DNA of 64,000 nt from Agrobacterium tumefaciens (GTDB lineage: Bacteria; Pseudomonadota; Alphaproteobacteria; Rhizobiales; Rhizobiaceae): positions 310,001 through 374,000 of the forward strand of contig NZ_JXQV01000030.1 of NCBI RefSeq assembly GCF_000834635.1. The letters run 5' to 3'. A program made the position numbers and the translations under genes. Under the pieces are notes generated by a model. The model was not told the DNA's origin and ran no database searches. It saw only the letters and a list, made by a program, of their open reading frames with translations. Every line of letters starts with the position of its first letter. Position 1 is the first letter of the stretch. Below, piece by piece: positions 41,263 to 49,721 of the stretch.

Positions 41263-41654
41263 ACGATGCGGACCTGAAAAAGCGTTGGGCCGATGCTCAA
41301 GCAATTGTCGATGCGTTGGACGAACAGCGTTACGAGCTCGTCAGGCAGACCGAGAAGGAATACCTGGCTGCGCTGGACGCGCTCGATGCCGTCGATAAAG
41401 AGCTTGGCGACGTTGAGTGCCTTCGCTGCAAAGGATGTCGCGCTCCTATATTCGAAGGCGATCTTTACCACGGCGGAGATACGCCGATGTGCCTCGAGTG
41501 TGCGCCTACTTACCAGTCATTGATCGACGAGCCAGAGATGTTCTTGGACGAAGAACGCGACCACGCGGACCCCGATAGGCTTCGTGCGGAGTACGACGCG
41601 CATCTCGCTGCTGGCGGCAGCCCAGACGACAAGCTGGTGTCCGCCCATGGTTGA
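41259..41654 (+). CDS. Coiled-coil zinc-ribbon phage protein
   Basis: 131 aa, ATGA-coupled start. A helix (LKKRWADAQAIVDALDEQRY...KEL) precedes a Zn knuckle: CLRCKGCRAPIF then MCLECAPTY (two C-x-x-C pairs). A DnaK-suppressor-like (DksA/TraR) general architecture: coiled coil followed by a four-Cys zinc finger. The acidic coiled-coil tip residues needed for RNA polymerase action are not clear, so the link is tentative. Confidence 0.55.
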   Translation: MNDADLKKRWADAQAIVDALDEQRYELVRQTEKEYLAALDALDAVDKELGDVECLRCKGCRAPIFEGDLYHGGDTPMCLECAPTYQSLIDEPEMFLDEERDHADPDRLRAEYDAHLAAGGSPDDKLVSAHG

Positions 41655-42345
41655 GCGCCCCATTCTCTTTAATGGCGCCATGGTGAATGCGCTTCTTGCT
41701 GGCCGGAAGACACAGACGCGGCGGCTATTGCCCAATAGCGAAACCCTCATACAGGTTCGGCGTCCTGATGACGCGACGTGGGAGTTTCTCTTTAACGGCG
41801 TGCCGGAAGGCCCGCTGGCAGTTCCGCCTCGCATTACCGTTGGCGATCGCATGTATGTCTGCGAAACCCATTTTCGGTTCGGCCACTGGGAACCCAAGGG
41901 CAGTGCCCGCACAAAGGGCGGAAAGCAGAAGTGGCACTTCGTTGAGGATTCGGCGGATGTGCTGTTCGATGCTCCATTCGCGTTTCGCCTCGGGATGCAC
42001 AACTCAGATCCGGCCACCCCGGCGTGGCATAAGCGTATGGGCCGCTTCATGTTCAAGAAGCACTCCCGCCTTACCCTTCAAATTACAGGGGTTCGGATCG
42101 AGCGGCTGAGAGACATCTCATACGACGATGCCAAGGCCGAAGGGCTCCTTAAGCTGAAGGCAACTGGCCGCTACGTCGTGAGCCAGGGCGATCAGTATTT
42201 CGGCAACGCGTCGCTTAAACCAACAGAGGTGTTTTCGTGGCTCTGGGACAGCATTAACCCGGGTAATCCATGGGCCTCAAATCCGTGGGTGGTTGTCTAC
42301 ACCTTCGTCACGATCAACGCGAACATTGATCAGGTGGCGGCATGA
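41647..42345 (+). CDS. ASCH-domain-like phage protein
   Basis: 232 aa from ATG 41647, 8-nt overlap with the previous gene. RPILFNGAMVNALLAGRKTQTRR is the standard start of phage ASCH-type proteins (K-P-I-L-F-x-x-x-M-v-x-A-I-L-x-G-x-K-T-Q-T-R-R), with GDRMYVCETHF and LTLQITGVRIERLRDIS, DDAKAEGL as following motifs. ASCH domains bind RNA or modified nucleosides; role in the phage unknown. Confidence 0.82.
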   Translation: MVERPILFNGAMVNALLAGRKTQTRRLLPNSETLIQVRRPDDATWEFLFNGVPEGPLAVPPRITVGDRMYVCETHFRFGHWEPKGSARTKGGKQKWHFVEDSADVLFDAPFAFRLGMHNSDPATPAWHKRMGRFMFKKHSRLTLQITGVRIERLRDISYDDAKAEGLLKLKATGRYVVSQGDQYFGNASLKPTEVFSWLWDSINPGNPWASNPWVVVYTFVTINANIDQVAA

Positions 42346-42770
42346 GAGCTCAATCGCACTTCGATATGCAGCCGCGGCGGAATCGGCGCTTGATCCTGCG
42401 CGACGAGGGCATTGCTCGCCGATCAGGCAAATGGTCGGCATGGGAAACCCTTCACTTCCCCCGCGGCAGCGTCTCACCACACGGCTGGACCGCTGAGTTT
42501 ACCAAGGCTCATCGCAACAACGTTTTCAGCATCCTTGACCGCACCCTGCCCGACGGCACGCGCCACCTCGGCATCACTTCACTATCCGGCGTCCGCCCGA
42601 CTTGGCCCGAGATGCAACGGATCAAAGACGAGATCGCGGGGCCGGACGCCACGGCTGTCGAGGTCTATCCGCCCAAGGCTGAAATCATCGATGCCGCCGA
42701 CATGTACCACCTGTGGGTGCTTCCAGCGCCCCTGCCTTTCTCCCTTTTCGGAAGGACAAGCGACAGATGA
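42342..42770 (+). CDS. DUF7694-type phage protein
   Basis: 142 aa, ATGA-coupled. The central part (HRNNVFSILDRTLPDGTRHL, GITSLSGVRPTWPEMQRIKD, and EVYPPKAEIIDAADMYHLWVL) follows a small conserved phage family that I recall as DUF7694. Function unknown. In the early operon between ASCH and VVA0879-type genes. Confidence 0.68.
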   Translation: MRAQSHFDMQPRRNRRLILRDEGIARRSGKWSAWETLHFPRGSVSPHGWTAEFTKAHRNNVFSILDRTLPDGTRHLGITSLSGVRPTWPEMQRIKDEIAGPDATAVEVYPPKAEIIDAADMYHLWVLPAPLPFSLFGRTSDR

Positions 42771-43132
42771 AGCCCTCCCTTTTGCATATCCTTCAACACT
42801 CCCTTGGCCTCGACGAATACGGGCGCGGCACGTTTTATCGCAACCACTTCGTCACCGGCGAAGCTAGCAAGGATCACGCCGACTGCTTGGCGCTAGTCGA
42901 TGCTGGATTTATGGGCATTCGCAAGAGCCATCCGCTAGCTGGCGGTGATGATGCTTTTTGGGTCACCGAAGACGGTAAGCGCGCAGTACGGGAGTATAGC
43001 CCGAAGCCTCCCACACTCACACGCGGACAGCAGCGCTATCAGGCTTGGCTCGACTACGACGGTGGCATGTCCTTCATCGAGTACTTGAAATGGAAGTCTC
43101 ACCAGCGCCAGCAGATGAGGGATTTGGCATGA
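42767..43132 (+). CDS. Small phage protein, unknown function
   Basis: 121 aa from ATG 42767 (ATGA overlap); the upstream open frame to 42713 is inside the previous gene. Contains LHILQHSLGLDEYGRGTFYR, HFVTGEASKDHADCLALVDAG and RQYRAW-like basic ending (QRYQAWLDYDGG). This pattern (H-x-L-G-x-x-x-Y-G-x-x-Y-R-N-H-F) is common among phage early proteins. No known activity. Confidence 0.62.
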   Translation: MKPSLLHILQHSLGLDEYGRGTFYRNHFVTGEASKDHADCLALVDAGFMGIRKSHPLAGGDDAFWVTEDGKRAVREYSPKPPTLTRGQQRYQAWLDYDGGMSFIEYLKWKSHQRQQMRDLA

Positions 43133-43503
43133 GCACAGTAACTATGACCCTCAATTCCTTCCGTGCAGCCCTCAAAGCGCAGGGAGTTTCCTCCCGGGAT
43201 CACAACGCGTTCAAATGCCCGATGTGCGCCACAGTCCAATCAATGCACTCGTTCCGAGCTGTCGGAGTGGATGCCAACGAAGCTGAGAAGCAAATTGGAT
43301 TTTCGTGCATAGGCCGACATACGGGCGCAGGGTCGCCACGGAAAGCCCCCGACGGGAAGCCGTGCAACTGGACCCTCGGAGGTCTTTTCCGGCTTCACAA
43401 GCTCGAAGTGACTGACGATGACGGCAAGGCGCATCCATTCTTCGAAATCGCTTCTCCAGAAGAGGCTCGAACACTCGAAGCATTGGAGCCTACCAATGGC
43501 TGA
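43129..43503 (+). CDS. VVA0879-family phage protein
   Basis: 124 aa from ATG 43129 (overlap with previous stop). Cys-rich: KCPMCATVQS, FSCIGRHTGAG and CNWTLGGLFRLHKLEV, the pattern of the VVA0879 family, probably a Zn-binding domain. Function unknown. Overlaps the next gene by 8 nt. Confidence 0.7.
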   Translation: MSTVTMTLNSFRAALKAQGVSSRDHNAFKCPMCATVQSMHSFRAVGVDANEAEKQIGFSCIGRHTGAGSPRKAPDGKPCNWTLGGLFRLHKLEVTDDDGKAHPFFEIASPEEARTLEALEPTNG

Positions 43504-44413
43504 AACCTCCGCCATCGAGTGGTGCGACGCCACCGTGAATTTCTGGTGGGGCTGCACCAAAGTCTCTCCCGGCTGCGATCATTGCTATGCCGAGACGTGG
43601 AACAAGTTTCGCGGCACCGGCGAATGGGGCCTAAACGCCCCGCGCCGGAAGATCAACGGCGCTGTAGCACTATTGAAGAAGCTGAACCGCAAGTCCGCCA
43701 CGACGTTCTTCAGCGAGCACGAACGCCCGATCCGCGTATTTATGCAATCTATGTCCGACACCTTCGATAACGAGGTGGACGATGCTTGGCGCGCGGAGCT
43801 CTTCGCGGAAGCGGCGGACGCACGCTGGGTCAATATCATCCTCCTGACGAAGCGCGGCGTGAACGTTGCAAAGATGGTGCCGGCGTCATGGCTCGATAAC
43901 TGGCCGAAACACATCGGCCTGATGTTCTCGGTCACGTCACAGCGCGAAGCAGATCGGGACACACCCCGGCTTATCGACCTGAAGCAGCGCCTCGGCCTGC
44001 CATGGATCGGGTTAAGCTTGGAACCGCTGCTCGAGCGCACCAGGCTGAAAGCGGAATGGCTGGACCATATCGACTGGGTCATTGTCGGCGGCGAGAGCGG
44101 TCCCGATGCACGGCCTATGCACCCCGAGTGGCTGGACGATATCAAGAACGCCTGCACGCTGCGCAGCTATCCACGCAAGCCTGTGCCCCTGCTGTTCAAG
44201 CAATGGGGCGAGTGGGTGCCGCAAGACATGTTTCGCAAAATGGATCATGCGCGGAATTCCAAGTCTTATCGGACTGTTGATCTGCGCCGCGACGGAAACG
44301 CGTTCTCTATCACCAATCTCGGCACAGTCACCATGGTTCGCGTGGGCAAGAAGGCTGCTGGCCGGGAAATGTACGGCACCGAATATCTCCAATTTCCAAA
44401 GGCGCTGTCATGA
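43496..44413 (+). CDS. DUF5131 (phage Gp37/Gp68) family protein
   Basis: 305 aa from ATG 43496. Opening IEWCDATVNFWWGCTKVSPG then CDHCYAETW is the hallmark of this phage family: a C-x(6)-C-x-x-C-Y cluster resembling a radical-SAM Fe-S site. Further conserved blocks are VFMQSMSDTFDNEV, LLTKRGVNV, WIGLSLEPLL and WVIVGGESGPDARPM. Biochemical role not established. Located near the right end of the early operon. Confidence 0.85.
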   Translation: MAETSAIEWCDATVNFWWGCTKVSPGCDHCYAETWNKFRGTGEWGLNAPRRKINGAVALLKKLNRKSATTFFSEHERPIRVFMQSMSDTFDNEVDDAWRAELFAEAADARWVNIILLTKRGVNVAKMVPASWLDNWPKHIGLMFSVTSQREADRDTPRLIDLKQRLGLPWIGLSLEPLLERTRLKAEWLDHIDWVIVGGESGPDARPMHPEWLDDIKNACTLRSYPRKPVPLLFKQWGEWVPQDMFRKMDHARNSKSYRTVDLRRDGNAFSITNLGTVTMVRVGKKAAGREMYGTEYLQFPKALS

Positions 44414-44649
44414 CCAACCCAGGGCTTAATTATCGCTTCACCGAGCGCCGGTCAGCATACGCAAATTTCGTTGCCTACCTCGAGTACCTAAACGCCGAGC
44501 AAGCGGAGAATAGAGCCACACGGCGCTGTATCGTTCGCATTGTTAAGGTGCGCGGCTGTGATGGCGAGATATCCGCGAAAGAGGGCTGGCGCATGTATTG
44601 CCAGTGCAAGCCCCACATGATTGGCCGCGAAGGCAAAGGTGGCCTGTGA
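44410..44649 (+). CDS. Small phage protein, unknown function
   Basis: 79 aa, ATGA-coupled to the DUF5131 gene. Basic, helical (RRSAYANFVAYLEYLNAEQAE) with a C-terminal Cys pair (MYCQCKP). Last intact gene of the rightward operon before the accessory island. Confidence 0.55.
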   Translation: MTNPGLNYRFTERRSAYANFVAYLEYLNAEQAENRATRRCIVRIVKVRGCDGEISAKEGWRMYCQCKPHMIGREGKGGL

Positions 44650-44850
44650 TGCCTGAGCGCCTCGTCGCGTCGATGGTCCAATGTTTCACGCACCGATGAA
44701 TCCGGCGACCCCGACGACGCCTATTTCGACAGCGGTATGTGGGCCGCTGTTCGTGAGCGCGAAGACAAAATCGCGGCGCTCAGTGCCGAATGCGAACGCC
44801 TGCAGGCGCTGGTTCATGTTCCGGACCGATCACCACTGAGGTCAAATTGA
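44649..44850 (+). pseudogene. Broken phage early gene at the left edge of the accessory island
   Basis: After an in-phase ATG (44649: M-P-E-R-L-V-A) the coherent protein continues only in another frame: WSNVSRTDESGDPDDAYFD then MWAAVREREDKIAALSAECE and RLQALV. A one-base frameshift near 44670 explains this. The coding quality ends near 44820, where the minus-strand deoxyribosyltransferase-like gene begins to overlap. Reads as a phage gene damaged by insertion of the island. Confidence 0.5.
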
Positions 44851-45785
44851 CGATCTGAAGGATTGATAGTCACAATCAGAAAGCCAATGATCCGAAGCTT
44901 TTCAATTATCGGATTGATCTCTGACAGCTTTGGTACGTAGACATTTAGGAAGACCCTCGATCCTTCCGTTTTCCAACCCAGACTTTCAACCGTTCCGAGC
45001 GCTCGATGAATTGCTTCATCCACGGGTTCGCTCAACTGCGACGAATCCAGTACAATTTCAATGTGAGCGGGCATATCCTGAGCAAGGATTTCGGAGACAC
45101 TAGTTGAAGTGTAATAGGGTTTGTTAGCTTTAAGTTTAGACAGAAAGGAGTCTGCGGGGCCGACAGGCCGCTTGCGCTTCAGCAAGGCGAGATCCTGTTT
45201 CACACTTTCCAATTCATGCAATAATAGCTTGTCGATTGAGGTTGCAGATTTTTCGATCTGCTGAAAATTGATAGCCTTGGTCACAGGATTGTCAGGCAAA
45301 TGCTCCGGCGCTGTTGCTTCCCTAGTGGCTTCTTCTAGCTGCCTCCGGGCCTCTAACAAGTGGCTGTGCTGCTGCCAGCTGAACTCAATGGCCCGATAGG
45401 GCTTAACATCGAAAGGAATTTCAGTGCCGGCCACGAACATGTGTATCGTAGGCTTTCTGGTCATATGCCTGATACCCATTTCGTAAAACGCGTTCGCGTT
45501 CAACAAGCTCATGTCACATATCACAAGATCCGCATCTAGTAGATGGTTGATCATCTGTGTATCGATCATCCCGGGCGTCGTTATCTTGTCGGAGCGGGTG
45601 ATTTTAAATTCTGGGAAATGCTCTAAAAAAGTCGGCACGATTATGCCGTCGAGCAACCAATCTGCATGGATACGGCTTTGAGAATTCGCTGCCCCGATCG
45701 GACCTACAACGAAACAGTTCTTCTGGCCTGACTTCGCTTCAATATTCATCTTCAACCACTCGTTCAGCGCGATATCTCCTAGCAT
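44814..45785 (-). CDS. Deoxyribosyltransferase/TIR-like nucleotide-binding protein, candidate defence effector
   Basis: 323 aa (or ~311 from ATG 45749; neither start has a strong site). Residues ~22-130 form a Rossmann-like N-glycosidase domain: KNCFVVGPIGAANSQS, DKITTPGMIDTQMI, and ADLVICDMSLLNANAFYEMGIRH split at the D-M-S; Glu102 in the A-F-Y-E-M-G stretch sits where nucleoside 2-deoxyribosyltransferases carry the catalytic Glu. Middle region is coiled coil (~145-205); the last ~90 residues are a second alpha/beta domain (HIEIVLDSSQLSEPVDEAI, IIGFLIVTI). Domains of this clan degrade NAD or nucleotides in several antiphage systems. Lies 66 nt downstream of the HEPN gene on the same strand, so one operon. 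Confidence 0.62.
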   Translation of the reverse strand: MLGDIALNEWLKMNIEAKSGQKNCFVVGPIGAANSQSRIHADWLLDGIIVPTFLEHFPEFKITRSDKITTPGMIDTQMINHLLDADLVICDMSLLNANAFYEMGIRHMTRKPTIHMFVAGTEIPFDVKPYRAIEFSWQQHSHLLEARRQLEEATREATAPEHLPDNPVTKAINFQQIEKSATSIDKLLLHELESVKQDLALLKRKRPVGPADSFLSKLKANKPYYTSTSVSEILAQDMPAHIEIVLDSSQLSEPVDEAIHRALGTVESLGWKTEGSRVFLNVYVPKLSEINPIIEKLRIIGFLIVTINPSDRQFDLSGDRSGT

Positions 45786-45851
45786 CTTCTAGCATCGACA
45801 TCTGCGGCCAGCTAATATTCATTCTTTCTAGACGTCACATGTGACAGGAGG

Positions 45852-46799
45852 CTAAGGAATGGACTGTTCTGCCTTTACCAAAAACACAATGGTGGATGCT
45901 GTCATGTGAAGGACATAACCAGCGATGTGGTCAGGAACGGTGGTGAGTTCGACACCCTGTCCATGAGCACTATTCTTATTTCTAGGGGTTGGAACTGCAC
46001 TCTCTAACAGCGTCCGCAGACCCGCCATTGCATTTTGCCAGTAAGACGGGATCAGTTGGTGGTCGTATAGAGCCGCAATAAGCTTGCTAGCGGGGTCACT
46101 GGGGTTATGCTCCCAACCTCGTTTCGCCAGGATGACTTTCATCGTGCTCTCAAAGGCTTTGGCAGCTTCTGTCACGGCTTCTTTGTTCTTACCCCTTCGA
46201 TAGTGCTCGTATGCTGTTCGAAACTCTTGCTCGGGACCTTGGTATCGCTTTTCACGTAACAGCTCCAGTGCGGGTTTTACCGCCTCGGCATGAACTAATT
46301 CCGTGTCAATGCGAATGATTTCACCGTCATATTCGTAACCGAGCCCCGCAGCTTTCATTCGAGTGTTGATCTCAGAAATAGCTTCTTTTGCTTTATACTC
46401 AGCGCTTCGATCATGGCGATATCCAGTTTTTGAAACCATGTTCTCTATTAGGCGACATATAAGTTCGACTGCTCTTAAAGTCTTTTCGACATCTTTCTCA
46501 AATAGTATGAAATCGAAAAGCTCCTTTTGCTTGTCTTCGTAACCTCGGTTATCGGTAGGAGGCAGGCTGAAGACACCAAACTCCTTCCGCAGAGTATTAA
46601 CTATCATCTCGTACGCCCGTCGCACATTCTGACCAGGCTCAAAGTCACTCATGAACTCATCGCGAGAACCTAGAACCTCTGTGGCTATTGTAATTACTTG
46701 GACGCGAAGCTCTCTAGGCAAATCATTGTAAATGTAAACGTCGGGAACATCGCCCCTCAGCGTCTTTTGTCGTTGCCAAAACGTATCGAAAGTACCCAT
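45852..46799 (-). CDS. STM4504/CBY_0614-type HEPN protein, AbiJ-like
   Basis: 315 aa, first gene of the minus-strand pair. The opening MGTFDTFWQRQKTLRGDVPD and VYIYNDLPRELRVQVITI is the signature of the STM4504/CBY_0614 family (AbiJ N-terminal-type domain). The C-terminal ~130 residues are an abortive-infection/HEPN helical domain with ARRGKNKEAVTEAAKAFEST-like helix and R-x5-H (Arg273-His279 in RNKNSAH). Expected role: RNase-type abortive infection sensor or effector. More AT-rich than the neighbouring phage genes, consistent with acquisition. Confidence 0.75.
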   Translation of the reverse strand: MGTFDTFWQRQKTLRGDVPDVYIYNDLPRELRVQVITIATEVLGSRDEFMSDFEPGQNVRRAYEMIVNTLRKEFGVFSLPPTDNRGYEDKQKELFDFILFEKDVEKTLRAVELICRLIENMVSKTGYRHDRSAEYKAKEAISEINTRMKAAGLGYEYDGEIIRIDTELVHAEAVKPALELLREKRYQGPEQEFRTAYEHYRRGKNKEAVTEAAKAFESTMKVILAKRGWEHNPSDPASKLIAALYDHQLIPSYWQNAMAGLRTLLESAVPTPRNKNSAHGQGVELTTVPDHIAGYVLHMTASTIVFLVKAEQSIP

Positions 46800-46904
46800 T
46801 GCTCACCCCAAAAGACATAACTTGATTAGAGATATAACTTCTGTTCTTTGGAAATCAATCACAGGTAGTCGGAAGGATTCACATTTCAGCCACCCCTAGC
46901 GCGC

Positions 46905-47149
46905 GCGAGCGGGATGGGATGGCAGCTCATCGCGCCTTCGACGAGTTTGACAAGTGGACAGCCACGGCGTCGCCAATGGCCTGAACGGAGCGCTCCACAA
47001 GCTCGACAGGGTAAATGCGGATGCCGGCGCGGAGCTGCTGAAGCGGTACCGGGAAAGGGACAAGCCATGACCGCAGAAGGAAGATGCGCCGGGTGGCGCT
47101 GCTTCCACTGCGAGGGGCTGCTCACAGATAGTCTCGAGATGACTTAAAG
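46905..47149 (+). pseudogene. Phage gene remnants between the two defence pairs
   Basis: This 427-nt gap between divergent accessory genes holds pieces of phage coding sequence. One is AHRAFDEFDKW followed in a shifted frame by VANGLNGALHKLDRVNADAG and ELLKRYRERDKP, ending at a TGA near 47070. Next, ATG 47067 opens MTAEGRCAGWRCFHCEGLLTD, the start of a Cys-x-x-Cys phage protein that is cut off by a stop at 47147. Both resemble rightward early-operon genes, so the accessory pairs were inserted among them in separate steps. Confidence 0.45.
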
Positions 47150-47226
47150 TTGAGTTAGCGACCTCCACTTTACCTACAGATAGAATCAATGCACAACCGA
47201 TGCAGGGTTATAGCTGGAGGCTTAAA

Positions 47227-48282
47227 ATGGGAATGCTGGAGGATGACGACTTAGATCGTCTTCGCATCGATCGGATGATTTTTCACGTTATCGGACCTGA
47301 TGATACTGATCTAACTTTGATGGATGAAGTGCAGATCGGAGGCTTCGAGCAGTTCTTCCTCGAGCGTATCAGAGAAACGAATATCGGCAACCGGTTCGAA
47401 TTCATTGGTCAGAATGTCGGCGTGCGGCCATCGCTAATCGCGATTCATGACAATACCGATAAATTCGTAGCGATCTCCAAAGAGATGGCGAGCAGCTTTC
47501 ATAGTCAACACTCCAATGTGTCAGCGAAGAAAGGAGCATTTATTGTCGCTAAACTTTCTGGACTAATGCAGCCCGCTTTTGCGCTGATCAAATTCGACGA
47601 CTTGCGTGTTCTACGCTTTCTACACGAGACCATCAAAGGTGCCGTGACAGCCACTGTGAGCGAGGTGGAAAACACCTTTCAAGAAGACAAAAAAGCTATG
47701 CAGAAATCTGCCCTTATCGTTCTGAACGACGAAGGCGGCGATTTGGCAGTGTATGATAGGACCAATCGGCGTGACGTTACCGGCTATTTCCGCGCGTTCT
47801 TAGGCGCTAAACGGCTCTACGATGGTACGCAGGCGACCGAGAGATTGTCTCAAGCGATTGGGGAGGCTTACAAACGACACATGCATGAAATGCCACAGGA
47901 TGTTAAATCTAACTGGCGAACGAAGTTGTATGACACTACGAGAAATCTTAATACCCTTGATACGGAAGACATGTCCAACTTCATGGTCGGCGTGTTCGGC
48001 GATTTCGCCAACAACGATGGCTTCAAAAAAACTATCGCATCTGAACTGCAGAAATACAAAATATCCGGCGAGGCGATTGAAATTGCTCCAGCAGTCATTA
48101 GTAAGCCTTCGGTACGCCAGGTGAAAACTCGTGAGGGCATTCAGGTGAGAATCCCGGAAGGTAATGACGGCCTCGTAACAGTCGAAGAATATGAAAATGG
48201 ACGAGCCACCATTACGATCCAGACCGGAAGGATTACGTCCAATGAACTCGTGGACGAAGCTACTCTTAGGCGAATTGGGTAA
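47227..48282 (+). CDS. NdpA/YejK-like nucleoid-associated protein, candidate defence sensor
   Basis: 351 aa from ATG 47227 (GGAGG 6 nt upstream). Follows the 37-kDa nucleoid-associated protein family (NdpA/YejK, PF04245): LRIDRMIFHVIGPDDTDL, FFLERIRETNIGNRFEF, KKGAFIVAKLSG, FALIKFDD near ~128, and DVTGYFRAFLGAKRLYDG, TERLSQAIGEAYKRH. The C-terminal ~70 residues add a beta-rich part (IQVRIPEGNDGLVTVEEYE). Family members bind nucleoid DNA. Here it is translated together with a membrane protein gene, which overlaps it by 41 nt; this pairing suggests a sensor-effector unit. No promoter is obvious. Confidence 0.72.
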   Translation: MGMLEDDDLDRLRIDRMIFHVIGPDDTDLTLMDEVQIGGFEQFFLERIRETNIGNRFEFIGQNVGVRPSLIAIHDNTDKFVAISKEMASSFHSQHSNVSAKKGAFIVAKLSGLMQPAFALIKFDDLRVLRFLHETIKGAVTATVSEVENTFQEDKKAMQKSALIVLNDEGGDLAVYDRTNRRDVTGYFRAFLGAKRLYDGTQATERLSQAIGEAYKRHMHEMPQDVKSNWRTKLYDTTRNLNTLDTEDMSNFMVGVFGDFANNDGFKKTIASELQKYKISGEAIEIAPAVISKPSVRQVKTREGIQVRIPEGNDGLVTVEEYENGRATITIQTGRITSNELVDEATLRRIG

Positions 48283-49684
48283 CTGCGGTGAGACTGCCCG
48301 GCATGAAACTGAGACCCTCTACGAAGTCGAAGTAGAGAGGCTCACAGAAGACCTCTGGGACCAGCTCAAGTCGGTAAAGGCGAGAGAGGCTGAACTGTCT
48401 TTGAGGGTCCGAGTGTATACAGACCCCTCCGACGAGCAGAACCTCCTAGATTACAGTGAAGTGCCCGCGAGTTCGCGGCTCACTCTGGCTATATCGAAAG
48501 GTCCTGTCGATAAGAGCCTCCGTTTTTTTGAACGCAAGTTTTTGCTTGAAAATGTTGCTGCTACTCCTGAAATCCTAGAGCGATCAAGCACTGTGTTTGT
48601 CGCGGACATTGATGTTGGGCCAACTTCGCTAGGGCAAAGAACGTTGCCCTGGCGTGATCCACTCGACGCGAGCGTATTCTCTCCTGAAGAAGCAAAATCT
48701 CCAAGACTCGTTGTGAACGATGCGTCAGGGCGAGGAGTGGTTCCACAGCGAATCAGCCCGTGGTTGACACGCGAAAGCGACCTGAACTTGATGTGGGAGT
48801 TTTACGGACCTACAGCGTCAAGGCGGCTGTCTATGGTGCTCCCAACAGCATTAATAGAGGACGAAGCTCGCGCGCTGATGGCGCTCACCGAAATCAAACG
48901 CAGGACGAAAATAGGTATTGAACCGCCGCAGGATGAAGTTTGGAGCAATCTTGACCTTTACAAAGAACTGAACGATTTAGCTTATTGGATATATGTCGAA
49001 GGTCAGGACACAGACAACCGGCACTCGATCGTCGCTTCGGAAATTGCACGATCTTTGCCAAAGGAAAAGCTCTGGGGAAAAGGTCTGGCTGACACGGCAT
49101 CTAATACCCTTGAGACTGCGAAAATAGCGTATCGGCTTCATCTTTACGACAAGAGCGTCGATGCGCTGAAACTGATGTCAGATTTGCGGAAGGGATTAGC
49201 GGAGGACGTGAAGTCAGTTTCCGCGCAAACCACCGCACTATCCGCTGGGCTGTGGAGGGACTCGGCCGTCGCATTCGGCGGGTTAGCAATTAAAGCGGCG
49301 GGCGGCGGTACGCCCGTACTTCTACTCACCTCCGTCTACCTAGCCACAAGCTACGTTCTGAACACAAAGGCGGCTATGCAGGCGGTAACCGCTATCACGA
49401 AGAACGAGCAAATGTTCAGGCGGAAGCTCTACTTACCGATAATTCCAGAGAAAGAGTACAGCGAAATCTCTGGCGCTAGGTATGAGGAGGTCATATCTGA
49501 TTTTGGGCATTACAAAACCCTTGTATTTCGGATTTACGTTACCGCCATTCTCTGCCTGACGCTCTACGCCGTTTGGTCTTCGTTTGATGTCACGTCCTGC
49601 TTCTCAAGCCATTTTGCGCGTTGGCTTGGTCGGCTTGCGATGCCCGATAGCACGAGTTTCTTTACCACAGCCTGTCTTGCGTAA
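48242..49684 (+). CDS. Membrane protein of unknown family, candidate defence effector
   Basis: 480 aa from ATG 48242 (GGAAGG ~8 nt upstream), starting inside the NdpA-like gene in another frame. Residues ~1-330 are soluble mixed alpha/beta with no recognised domain. A hydrophobic region at ~365-395 (AFGGLAIKAAGGGTPVLLLT, SVYLATSYVL) and a strong helix near ~435-455 (VFRIYVTAILCLTLYAVW) predict two or three membrane passes near the C-terminus. Soluble part plus C-terminal membrane anchor is a layout seen in membrane-disrupting defence effectors; this function is inferred from architecture and context only. Confidence 0.6.
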   Translation: MNSWTKLLLGELGNCGETARHETETLYEVEVERLTEDLWDQLKSVKAREAELSLRVRVYTDPSDEQNLLDYSEVPASSRLTLAISKGPVDKSLRFFERKFLLENVAATPEILERSSTVFVADIDVGPTSLGQRTLPWRDPLDASVFSPEEAKSPRLVVNDASGRGVVPQRISPWLTRESDLNLMWEFYGPTASRRLSMVLPTALIEDEARALMALTEIKRRTKIGIEPPQDEVWSNLDLYKELNDLAYWIYVEGQDTDNRHSIVASEIARSLPKEKLWGKGLADTASNTLETAKIAYRLHLYDKSVDALKLMSDLRKGLAEDVKSVSAQTTALSAGLWRDSAVAFGGLAIKAAGGGTPVLLLTSVYLATSYVLNTKAAMQAVTAITKNEQMFRRKLYLPIIPEKEYSEISGARYEEVISDFGHYKTLVFRIYVTAILCLTLYAVWSSFDVTSCFSSHFARWLGRLAMPDSTSFFTTACLA

Positions 49685-49721
49685 AAAAGATAACGGCAGG
49701 GTACTACGTATTTGTAAATTT

